From NCBI GenBank assembly GCA_964393115.1, contig CAYMST010000028.1, positions 1 through 27,031 on the forward strand: 27,031 bases of DNA, in the 5' to 3' direction. Positions 1-7,793 of this stretch are shown here, piece after piece; the first letter of the stretch is position 1; every line of letters begins with the position of its first letter. Position numbers and translations under genes: made by a program. The notes beneath the pieces were generated by a model. The model was not told the DNA's origin and did not search any database. It worked only from the letters and a program-made list of their open reading frames with translations. This stretch comes from CAYMST01 sp964393115 (GTDB lineage: Bacteria; Bacteroidota; Bacteroidia; Cytophagales; Cyclobacteriaceae).

Positions 1-148
1 CATCTCACTGGTTAGAAATAAAACGCTTAGAATGATTTTAAATAAAAAAAGAACTAGTCTTTAATTCACTATATACATATTCTTGTTACTTGTAGCCCAG
101 AGTATGGGAAACATCAGTTTTAAAATTTAGTTTAGTAAAATAAAGTAT

Positions 149-382
149 ATGGAACCAACAATACCGCAAAACGGCCCTTATTTTAAGGAGCTAGAAGCAG
201 GAACTTATTATTGGTGTTCTTGCGGAAAAAGTAGCAATCAACCATTTTGTGATGGGTCGCATAAAGGAACATCATTCGAGCCGCAACCATTTACATTGGA
301 TGAACCTAAGAAAGTTTATTTATGTGGGTGTAAACACTCTGCAAATAAACCATATTGCGACGGAGCACATTCAAAATTATAA
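149..382 (+). CDS. Tandem CDGSH iron-sulfur domain protein (77 aa)
   Basis: This small soluble protein carries two complete CDGSH [2Fe-2S] motifs. The first is C23-S-C25 followed by C34-D-G-S-H38, and the second is C59-G-C61 followed by C70-D-G-A-H74. Each therefore has the three-Cys, one-His ligand set of the mitoNEET/CDGSH family. The tandem arrangement without a membrane anchor resembles the short bacterial and CISD3-like members, which are thought to act in electron transfer or Fe-S/redox homeostasis; the actual partner cannot be read from sequence. The ATG at 149 is a natural start and 77 aa is a normal length for a two-motif protein. It stands alone: the next credible gene on this strand begins at 1146, and I see no clear terminator after it. 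Family assignment is firm, cellular role is not. Confidence 0.93.
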   Translation: MEPTIPQNGPYFKELEAGTYYWCSCGKSSNQPFCDGSHKGTSFEPQPFTLDEPKKVYLCGCKHSANKPYCDGAHSKL

Positions 383-1030
383 AAATGAAGTAGGCGCTTT
401 CTGGTAGTTCAGGTGGGTCTACTGCACAAATACTAGGTTTTAGTGTAGTGGTTTTGCCAATTATTCAGTGAAAACCATACTTGCACTCTGATATGATTTA
501 TGTATAAATAGACCTTTGTTTGCTGAGAAGTGCTATTCTACATAGTCCATTTAAGAGCTAATGTAAAACCTAGTAACGTGTCGCTTAACAAACTGTTTTG
601 CTTAATTCACTTCTGGGTTCCTTCCAAGCTCTCTATTAGCAATGACGCTAGTCATGATTTCTAAAACTATCTTATATATACAGGAATCCTAAAGATTTAG
701 AAATGGCAGATATTATATTTTCTAGTATCGGATAAGGCTTCCTTCAAAACTTTTGATGGATACTAAATCGGCATGTTCCCGTATCCAATCTGGGTGTTGT
801 CATCGCCTAAAATTCAGTCAAGCCAAAAGAGGGTCGCCAACACTAAAGTATGTCTTGGAGTTTTTTAGGTCAACTATCGAAATTGAAATAGTTATGTTTT
901 TACCTGGTATAAAACAATGCTTTTTGATGTTAGTATTTGATGAAAATGCTCGTTTTTTTTACTTTAAGCGTGTTTTTTACACCTAGATGTAACTAATTGA
1001 TCCAATTTCTCCGAAAATACTTTTGTCCAA
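383..1030. other. Spacer with no supported gene
   Basis: About 650 bases without a convincing gene. The longest open frame (753-986, 77 codons) has an odd composition and no recognisable family. Short coding-like snatches occur on both strands (for example around 600-730) but are broken by stops within about 25 codons, so the stretch may be decayed coding sequence. No terminator hairpin was found after the CDGSH gene. Confidence 0.5.
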
Positions 1031-1055
1031 TATTTTTGATACTTCGTGTCGCCAA

Positions 1056-1076
1056 TTATATCGATAGTCGATATAA
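1056..1076. promoter_or_regulatory. Perfect 9-bp inverted repeat upstream of the first giant surface gene
   Basis: TTATATCGA, spacer TAG, then TCGATATAA forms a perfect inverted repeat of 21 bases ending 69 bases before the ATG at 1146. It lies between two identical TATTTTTG octamers (1031-1038 and 1087-1094) that both fit the Bacteroidota -7 pattern TAnnTTTG. Position and symmetry suggest a dimeric regulator site; no cognate regulator is adjacent. It is not followed by a T-run, so it is unlikely to be a terminator. Confidence 0.4.
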
Positions 1077-1086
1077 CTGTAACCAC

Positions 1087-1094
1087 TATTTTTG
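1087..1094 (+). promoter_or_regulatory. Possible -7 element (TAnnTTTG) for the gene at 1146
   Basis: TATTTTTG matches the Bacteroidota -7 consensus and sits 51 bases before the start codon. No good TTTG -33 box is found at the usual distance, so support is partial. An identical octamer at 1031-1038 is an alternative. A third ATTTTTGAT copy at 1128-1136 makes the region repetitive and lowers confidence. Confidence 0.3.
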
Positions 1095-1145
1095 ATTATA
1101 TACCATTGTCGTGCAATAGTGTATGTCATTTTTGATAATAATTTT

Positions 1146-4100
1146 ATGCAAAAGCTTTTACTATTTATCTGCGTTTATTTCGCAGTTAACAATGCCGTTT
1201 TTTCACAGTGGACCCCTATCAACCCTGGTGCGGGCGGACAAGTACAGGATGTGGTAGCGGATCCCAATGCGCCTAACACACTATATATGGCTTCCGATAT
1301 GGAAGGCCTATATAAGTCTACTGATAATGGAGGTAGCTGGCATACTACTGGCCAACTCATCCAAAGTAGGGTCTATTCAGTTACTGTTAACCCGGGAGAC
1401 TCGAATAAACTATTTGTAGGGACTTTATATGGGTTGCATATTTCGTACGATGGAGGAGATTCTTATTCATTTGTAGAATACACCAGAAATAGAACTATCG
1501 GTGTTATTGCTGTGGACCCTAGTGATACCAGTCGAATTCTTGTTGGGCCAGGATGGAGAGATGATTATGATTTCGTGGACAACTTTGGTGAGACATCCAA
1601 CGGTGCTGGGGAGTTGTTTTTATCAACCGATGGAGGAGTTAGTTGGTCGACTATAACTTTTGACGCTAGTACAGGAACAGATCGAAATGTTTATACCATT
1701 CAATTTGACCCTAGTAACTCTGACAATGTATACATGGGCTCAGCAAAGGGTATCTATAAAAGTACTGATGGAGGAGATAGCTGGACTAAGTTAAGTGATC
1801 CTGCTGGCACTACTTCTAACCGAGGTGTAGCGGTTAGCCCAAACGGCGCTGTACTTTATGCTGCATACGCTACGGATGGTGCTAATCGAAATGGTAGTGT
1901 GTATGCTACTGAAACAGATAATATTTCATGGACCCAACTTAATGGGGGTACTGGTGAAACACTATCTACTATTGATTACTGGTATCCAGAAGTAGATTCA
2001 CGATCTACAGGAACCACACATAATGTGATTATTAGTCTTCAAGGCGACCGAACTGGGCTGTATGAAGGGACTTTTGAATGGGCCAGTGATACCACACTGA
2101 CGACTTATGCTTGGGATCTTATCTGGGAAGGACAGACCGGTTTTGATACCGGTTGGGACTGGGCAGCACCAAACCCACGTTATTGTCATTACACACCAGA
2201 TACATGGGATCGAGCTATATGGTCAACAACTAACCAAACTATTTTCCAAGGAGAGTACGATGGTAGCGACTGGAGCTGGAATAACAAATACAGCGACCCC
2301 AATATGAGTTTCACATATAACGTATTTAGTACTGACTTTAACACTTATTCGGGTCGAGGTACTGAAAGTACATATACATATGATATTGTCGTAGACTCCA
2401 ACTATGTGATCCAGGGACAAGCCGATAATGGATTGGTTGAGAGCTGGGATAATGGTGTTTCGTGGATGAACATGCAACGCTTTCAAGGTGGGCTCAATCT
2501 TACAGATGTTCAGTCAGTGGCTATTGGAGACGCATCGGGTACGCCAGTCGTCTTAGCTCAAGCCACGACAGGTTTTGGAGGAAACGCCGCGAATGGTCGA
2601 TTATATGCCAAAAAACTGGTGAATCACTCAACGGCAGATACTTGGCAGTTTATCGCAGGTGGACCTGATGAAGATGGAGGTATTCCTAGTGGCGTTTTTA
2701 GAGATATAGCTGTTGCTCCTTCTAATCCTAGCAAGGTTTTTATTCATTCTACCAATAATGGGCTCTACATGATAGAGGACATCGGTGACTTTCTAAATAG
2801 TCTTGATCTTGGAGGGACACCAGAGGCTGAAAAGATCATGGACGCCACGACGTATAACGTTCTTAACTCTAGAAAAATATCAGTGCATCCTACAAATGAG
2901 GATATTGTCTTTCTGAGTTCTAATAGTGGTGATCAAGGCGTATGGAGAGGCGATAAGAATGGTAGTAATTGGATCTGGACAAAACTTCTTGATGGAGGTG
3001 GTTGGGATGCTGAAGTCTCCGCCTGGATACATAGTGGGACGGTTTACCTTCTCTACCAAGGAAAAGATGGAACGCAATGGGATATGAAATTATCCACTGA
3101 TGAAGGGTTGACCTGGACAACCATAATGACACCTTCGCTTGCTCGGGAATTAGTAACTCATGACTGGTATGACGAAATATCGTCTGAATACGATTGGGCA
3201 TCTAAAGGCGGTAGTGTAGGGTTTAAGGATAATATATTCGTAAACTTCCATGACCATACCTTTCAAGTAGGTTACGGCATGTTTAGAGGTCAAATCCAAG
3301 GTGATGGTTCTATACATTGGGAAGACTGGTCTGGTGACTTGGCATTCAAAGGGTTCACAAGTGCGTTCCCATATACAGATCCAGATGACGGAAAGGATTA
3401 TCTTTTTGTTTCCACTTCCGGCGCAGGAGGCTGGGTAAGAGAAATCAATACTTTTGGAGGAAGTGCATTATCCTCTATTGAATGTAGTGCAGAGTCAAGC
3501 GGTGGCGCTCCTAATCCTCCGTGTAATGTCACAGGAGTAGTGGTTAACAATAGAACGGTAGATTTGACTTGGACGGATAACTCTGACAATGAAGATAGCT
3601 TCGAGTTCAATAAGTTTCTTGAGGGTGATCAGTGGAGAGGTGCAGGTAGTAATTCTGCAAATGATAATACGCGAACTGTAGGTGGCTTGGATACCGATGC
3701 ACGATTTAACTTTAGAGTTCGAGCTAGAAATGGTAGCGGCAACTCTGACTGGGTGGAATCAGGGTGGTTCGATCTAGAAACAGGTGAAGCACTAGACGAG
3801 TTCACTATTCTCGGAAGTGCAAGTGCAAATGGTACTATTTCTTCTGAGGGTTTGACAACAGTCTTAGAAGGAGATGACCTTACGTATACCTTTACTCCTG
3901 ATGAGGACTACGAAATAGAAAATGTACTAGTGGATGGTGTTTCAGTGGGAACGGGTTCAAGCTACACATTCACCGATATAGACTCTAGCCATACGATCAG
4001 CGTAAGTTTTGTTTTACCACCTCCATCACATTATCAAGTGATAGCCAGTGCAGGAGTTCATGGTATGATAAGCCCTCAGGATACCATTATGGTACCAACA

Positions 4101-6449
4101 GGGACAGACCAAACATTTACTATTACGGCATTTACCGGCTACGAGATTGACGAAGTGACAGTTGACGGGACACCAGTAGGAGCGGTATCCACTTATGAGT
4201 TTGATAGTGTGGTGGAAGAACATATGATTAGCGCCACTTTTTCATTAATACCTGAAGACGGTTTTGGCGATTGTAGTGCCACCTCTGCTGCAGGAATTCC
4301 TAATCCTCCTTGTGACTTTAAGGTCGAAGTACTCACGTCTAACAGAGTTGAGCTTACTTGGACCGACAATTCTTCAGACGAGACTCAGTTTGAATTCAAC
4401 CGTTTCTTAGAGGGAGATCAGTGGAGAGGTTCTGGAAGCGAAGGAACAGACGCTACCTCTCGTATCTTATCTGGATTGACGGCTGACACGACTTACCTGT
4501 TTCGAATCAGAGCTAAAAATGGAAATGGAAATTCAGATTGGGTTGAAACACCAAGTTTCATAGATCTCAAAGCCAATTTGGAAATAACATCTTCAGCGGG
4601 TCCAAACGGTTCGATCTCGCCAAATGGCCGTACTCCTGTAGCCTCTGGACAAGACCAAACTTATACGATTACAGCAGACGCTGGTTATCAAATCGAAAAA
4701 CTTTTAGTTGATGGAGAAGAAGTAGACACTACTAGTAGCTATACCTTCAATAGTATTAGCGAAGGACACACGATAAGTGCCATCTTCTCGAGATTCTATG
4801 ACGGTATTGTTTACGAAGACGGAAGTTGGAGTAATGGTACAGGTCCTACTATGACCGATAACGCTTATATTTTAGATAATTATGATAGTGTTGCCTTCCC
4901 GTGTGTGGATTTGTTTATCGATGATAACGTTAATGTACGTATCACGCCGAACTCACATGGTAACTTAGTAGTCACTGGAGATCTAGAAAACAATGGCTTT
5001 CTCGGGCTACCAAGTGGTGTTTCACTTGTGAATTTTGGATCCATCAGCGGTGATGGAGGTTTTGCGATCGAAAGAAAAACGACTCACAGTAAGTCTACAG
5101 GAAAATATAGTTTTATCGGTTCACCTACAGAAGATGCCAAAGTTGATAGTCTTGGCCGGTTTGTATATGAATATGACGAAACGGTGGCCTTTGATGTAGG
5201 AGGTGCTGATGGACTTAACAATTATAAGGTTCCAGCTGGAAGCACGCTAGAAGTGGGAAGAGGATATGCTTCAGCGTTCACTGGTACTGTGATATTTGAT
5301 GGGACACCAAACACAGGTGATCTTTCAGTGACCGTTTCGAAAACAGATTACCCCGCTGCAGACAATGCACTTGAAGGGTACAATATTATTGCCAATCCTT
5401 ATCCATGTGCGATTGACTTTGATAAGTTTATTGATGCGAACCTTTATGATGCTGTGGACAACCCTGGCGGAAGACTAGTGGGTAGTATTTGGGTATGGGA
5501 TGATAATAATTCCAGCTTAGCTAGAGGAACGTCAGCTGATTTCCTTACCATCAACAAGTTAGGGCTTGTTGGAGGATCTACAAAAAATGGTAAAAGATGG
5601 GGTGCTCATATTGGCATGGCTCAAGGATTCTTTGTACAGGTAGCATCTGATGGTGCTATTGGTTACGGGTCACACTCAGTCTATTTTGCCGATAGCATGA
5701 AAGCTCAAGGCAACAATGCCGATAGTGCTTTCTTCAGGTTAGCTAATCTTTCAAGGTCTGGATTGGATAAAGTGAAAATAAGTGTGTCTGATCAAGGAAA
5801 TACGGATTTTGATGAGGCTCTGATAGGGTTTAGAAAGGATGCTACATATGGGATAGACCTGGCATATGATGCCAACAAAATGAATACTAACGATGGATTA
5901 AGGGTTTACTCAAAATCTATCGAGGGCAACAATCTTGCGATTCAAGGTCTACCATTGATAAACACTGCTGTGGAAGTAAATTTTAATGTACACACAGACC
6001 ACATCGGTGCTCATACCATTGAATTTGATTTCTTCGAATTTAGATTTAATAATGGCGATAAAGTAATGCTGGTGGATGTAGAGAACGGTGTCTCAGTAGA
6101 TCTGAAAGGAGTTAAATCATATACGTTTAATGTCTCAGAGCTTGATAAAACGACATCATTTAAATTGAGTGTTGAACCGGCTATATCTTCGGTGAGCTCA
6201 ACTGACATTCTGTTAAAAAGTTATATTGATGCGGGACAAAACTTAACGTTGAAATTTGACAGCGAGATTGATGAGTTCGCAGTGCAGCTTTATGATTTGT
6301 CAGGAAATAGTGTGTGGGTTGAACAAAATGCTTCGACGGTGAATGGTGGCTGGAAAAAGTCATTAGGCAAGCACCTTAAAGGAATCTTCATTCTTTCTAT
6401 AAGTTCTGAAGAGCATAACGTTATCAGAAAGTTAGTTATCAGTGACTAG
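1146..6449 (+). CDS. Giant exported Asp-box propeller protein with Fn3, InlB-like repeats and T9SS C-terminus (1767 aa)
   Basis: The ATG at 1146 is preferred over the TTG at 1092 because it opens directly onto a signal peptide (residues 1-20, cleavage before Q21-W22), as in the paralogue at 7794. Residues about 22-770 contain many Asp-box/BNR motifs (such as KSTDNGGSW, LSTDGGVSW, KSTDGGDSW), which indicates a large, probably tandem, beta-propeller of the sortilin/GH74 type. Two Fn3-like domains follow (about 779-879 and 1040-1142), each preceded by a C-x12-C linker ending NPPC. Three Flg_new/InlB-like repeats lie at about 885-957, 961-1034 and 1144-1217. The segment from about 1217 to 1680 resembles the low-complexity beta domains (WSNGTGPT, then a cysteine and ITPNSHGNLVV) seen before T9SS sorting domains. 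The last 85 residues look like a T9SS sorting domain. It is probably secreted or surface-attached. Glycan binding or hydrolysis is possible but unproven. Confidence 0.88.
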   Translation: MQKLLLFICVYFAVNNAVFSQWTPINPGAGGQVQDVVADPNAPNTLYMASDMEGLYKSTDNGGSWHTTGQLIQSRVYSVTVNPGDSNKLFVGTLYGLHISYDGGDSYSFVEYTRNRTIGVIAVDPSDTSRILVGPGWRDDYDFVDNFGETSNGAGELFLSTDGGVSWSTITFDASTGTDRNVYTIQFDPSNSDNVYMGSAKGIYKSTDGGDSWTKLSDPAGTTSNRGVAVSPNGAVLYAAYATDGANRNGSVYATETDNISWTQLNGGTGETLSTIDYWYPEVDSRSTGTTHNVIISLQGDRTGLYEGTFEWASDTTLTTYAWDLIWEGQTGFDTGWDWAAPNPRYCHYTPDTWDRAIWSTTNQTIFQGEYDGSDWSWNNKYSDPNMSFTYNVFSTDFNTYSGRGTESTYTYDIVVDSNYVIQGQADNGLVESWDNGVSWMNMQRFQGGLNLTDVQSVAIGDASGTPVVLAQATTGFGGNAANGRLYAKKLVNHSTADTWQFIAGGPDEDGGIPSGVFRDIAVAPSNPSKVFIHSTNNGLYMIEDIGDFLNSLDLGGTPEAEKIMDATTYNVLNSRKISVHPTNEDIVFLSSNSGDQGVWRGDKNGSNWIWTKLLDGGGWDAEVSAWIHSGTVYLLYQGKDGTQWDMKLSTDEGLTWTTIMTPSLARELVTHDWYDEISSEYDWASKGGSVGFKDNIFVNFHDHTFQVGYGMFRGQIQGDGSIHWEDWSGDLAFKGFTSAFPYTDPDDGKDYLFVSTSGAGGWVREINTFGGSALSSIECSAESSGGAPNPPCNVTGVVVNNRTVDLTWTDNSDNEDSFEFNKFLEGDQWRGAGSNSANDNTRTVGGLDTDARFNFRVRARNGSGNSDWVESGWFDLETGEALDEFTILGSASANGTISSEGLTTVLEGDDLTYTFTPDEDYEIENVLVDGVSVGTGSSYTFTDIDSSHTISVSFVLPPPSHYQVIASAGVHGMISPQDTIMVPTGTDQTFTITAFTGYEIDEVTVDGTPVGAVSTYEFDSVVEEHMISATFSLIPEDGFGDCSATSAAGIPNPPCDFKVEVLTSNRVELTWTDNSSDETQFEFNRFLEGDQWRGSGSEGTDATSRILSGLTADTTYLFRIRAKNGNGNSDWVETPSFIDLKANLEITSSAGPNGSISPNGRTPVASGQDQTYTITADAGYQIEKLLVDGEEVDTTSSYTFNSISEGHTISAIFSRFYDGIVYEDGSWSNGTGPTMTDNAYILDNYDSVAFPCVDLFIDDNVNVRITPNSHGNLVVTGDLENNGFLGLPSGVSLVNFGSISGDGGFAIERKTTHSKSTGKYSFIGSPTEDAKVDSLGRFVYEYDETVAFDVGGADGLNNYKVPAGSTLEVGRGYASAFTGTVIFDGTPNTGDLSVTVSKTDYPAADNALEGYNIIANPYPCAIDFDKFIDANLYDAVDNPGGRLVGSIWVWDDNNSSLARGTSADFLTINKLGLVGGSTKNGKRWGAHIGMAQGFFVQVASDGAIGYGSHSVYFADSMKAQGNNADSAFFRLANLSRSGLDKVKISVSDQGNTDFDEALIGFRKDATYGIDLAYDANKMNTNDGLRVYSKSIEGNNLAIQGLPLINTAVEVNFNVHTDHIGAHTIEFDFFEFRFNNGDKVMLVDVENGVSVDLKGVKSYTFNVSELDKTTSFKLSVEPAISSVSSTDILLKSYIDAGQNLTLKFDSEIDEFAVQLYDLSGNSVWVEQNASTVNGGWKKSLGKHLKGIFILSISSEEHNVIRKLVISD
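3799..4795 (+). repeat. Three InlB-like (Flg_new) protein repeats split by an Fn3-like domain
   Basis: Copies at about 3799-4015, 4027-4245 and 4576-4795 each code for about 73 residues with the pattern SAGxNGxISP, then TYTITADAGYxIE, VLVDGxxVGxxSSYTF and HTISA.F. The Fn3-like domain at about 4264-4570 interrupts them. At DNA level they are clearly diverged. Confidence 0.75.
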
Positions 6450-6484
6450 CTTGGATATACACTAGACGTTATTGTATTGCAAAT

Positions 6485-6514
6485 AAAAAACCCTTCATTT
6501 CGAAGGGTTTTTTT
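6485..6514 (+). terminator. Rho-independent terminator after the first giant gene
   Basis: CCCTTC (6491-6496), loop ATTTC, GAAGGG (6502-6507), flanked by an A-run before and seven Ts after. It ends transcription 36 bases past the stop codon at 6449. The A-run on the left could make it work in both directions. Confidence 0.88.
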
Positions 6515-7335
6515 GTTGGTGGTGAGAAGAACAGTATTGGACTGAATAGAGTTTGTGCTCTCGTTGAACACATGCTCTTTGTGCCTACAGTCTGCAAAAT
6601 GAAGGGGTTAGATCAGAATGCTGTTTTTAAGGTGTGCTTTAACTACACAGGTATTATTTGCCGTTACTTCTCATTACAACAATCAATTGAGCTGAGTTGC
6701 CCATACGTAGATGGTTATAAAGCATGGTGTTTATGAAGTTGATGCGGTTTTTACTATAAAGCGACGTGTACTTCGCTACTCTTTTTTCCTTCTCCTTTGT
6801 TACCTAGCCTTGCTAGGCCTGCCTTTTTGCCTTGAATAAGAAAAAACACTAACGTAAACTAATGCGGATTAATCGTATTATTCGCGAAATCAACATAGAC
6901 TTAGAAGTCTAAATATATCAGTTGAGGAGGAAGAAGTTTATCGCGAATTCCATCCGGGGCGCTGACTGTCTGTTGAAGATGGTGACTATGAAAAATAAAT
7001 TTACACACATGAAGCATTTGGTTTGAGTGGGAACCACAATATTTCGCACGACTTTAAAAGTGTCGTTGAGTATTGTCGCTTGCTTGTACGTTGGTCATGA
7101 AGTTGAAACACTAAAAAAATGTTTATTTAAGAGCTGATATACAGTCCGATATCTTATCGTTCAAACTAACTCTTTTATGTTATTATCCTATAGATCTCAT
7201 AAAAGTTTGGTGTTTTCGGGAATGCTATCTTTTTGGGATATCAAGCTTTTGTACACTACTCTAGAAAATCAAGCGATTACTTTAGTGCCTTACATTATTC
7301 TTTAGAGCCTTTTCGCCTCTTTAATAATCAAATTT
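6515..7335. other. Long spacer with no supported gene
   Basis: Roughly 800 bases with frequent stops on both strands. A 45-codon open frame at 6599-6736 (plus) has no recognisable features. Small inverted repeats occur at 6803-6817 (CCTAGC, CTT, GCTAGG) and 6760-6777 (AGCGA/TCGCT, followed by a T-run). Neither is convincing as a functional element. No RNA gene fold was recognised. Confidence 0.4.
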
Positions 7336-7512
7336 TTACCAGTCAACGAATGAAATTCTCCAGTTGTCTTGACTTTTTAGCTCTTTAACGCTTCTTAAAA
7401 ACACTTCGTAATGACTGACCGTTATACCTCTATCACCTTGAATGTCGAAAGACAACATCCCTTTGCTACCTAAGCCTCTTGTGAAAGTTGTAATCTCATT
7501 AAAATAAAAAAG
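7336..7512 (-). pseudogene. Start-less coding remnant, unknown family (58 codons)
   Basis: Read on the minus strand from 7512 to the TAA at 7336-7338, this gives an uninterrupted 58-residue peptide of ordinary protein composition. It includes SKGMLSFDIQGDRGITVSHY and ends SQDNWRISFVDW. No ATG opens the frame: an in-frame stop lies at 7513-7515 and the first Met is residue 19. It looks like the 3' end of a gene that has lost its front, or a very short protein starting at that internal Met. I do not recognise the family. It lies between the two giant paralogues, in a region that otherwise looks non-coding. Confidence 0.4.
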
Positions 7513-7577
7513 TTAAATATTTAAATAGTTCAATTTTAACCCTTTTGTGATAAGGTTGAAATTCAACTATAATAACT

Positions 7578-7601
7578 CACTGATCTGCCTCATTATCAGT
7601 G
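7578..7601. promoter_or_regulatory. Inverted repeat CACTGAT-N10-ATCAGTG
   Basis: A perfect 7-bp inverted repeat with a 10-base spacer, about 190 bases upstream of the second giant gene. No T-run follows on either strand, so it is not an obvious terminator. It could be an operator or an RNA hairpin in a long leader. A chance match is possible. Confidence 0.25.
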
Positions 7602-7793
7602 GTATTTAAGCGGAAAACATACGTTTAAAACTGCGAATTTCCTCAGTTTTTGAAATCCAAAAAAAACTTTTACCCAATAAAAGTACTAGTTCATACCTCG
7701 TGGAATAGTGATGATCGACATTTAATTTTCGTCTTTAACATTTTGTCTACACTTGTTACTGTAATCTGTATGTTAAATCTATTCAATTAACTT

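Noticed and set aside
753..986. 77-codon open frame on the plus strand
   Set aside because: No recognisable family, poor composition, no signal of a start site, and it lies in a region with many short broken frames. It is probably chance.
2223..2486. Antisense open frames inside the giant genes
   Set aside because: They shadow a well-supported reading frame with repeated domains; no independent start, motif or composition supports them.
1146..3480. Sialidase (GH33) assignment based on Asp boxes
   Set aside because: Asp boxes occur in many propellers; the arginine triad and the FRIP motif expected for sialidases were not seen.
6599..6736. 45-codon open frame starting MKGLDQNAVF with several Cys
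   Set aside because: Too short to judge, no homology I recognise, and no promoter or partner gene.
6760..6787. Weak hairpin AGCGA/TCGCT followed by Ts as a terminator
   Set aside because: Only a 5-bp stem with an 8-base loop and no gene upstream that would need it after the strong terminator at 6485-6514.
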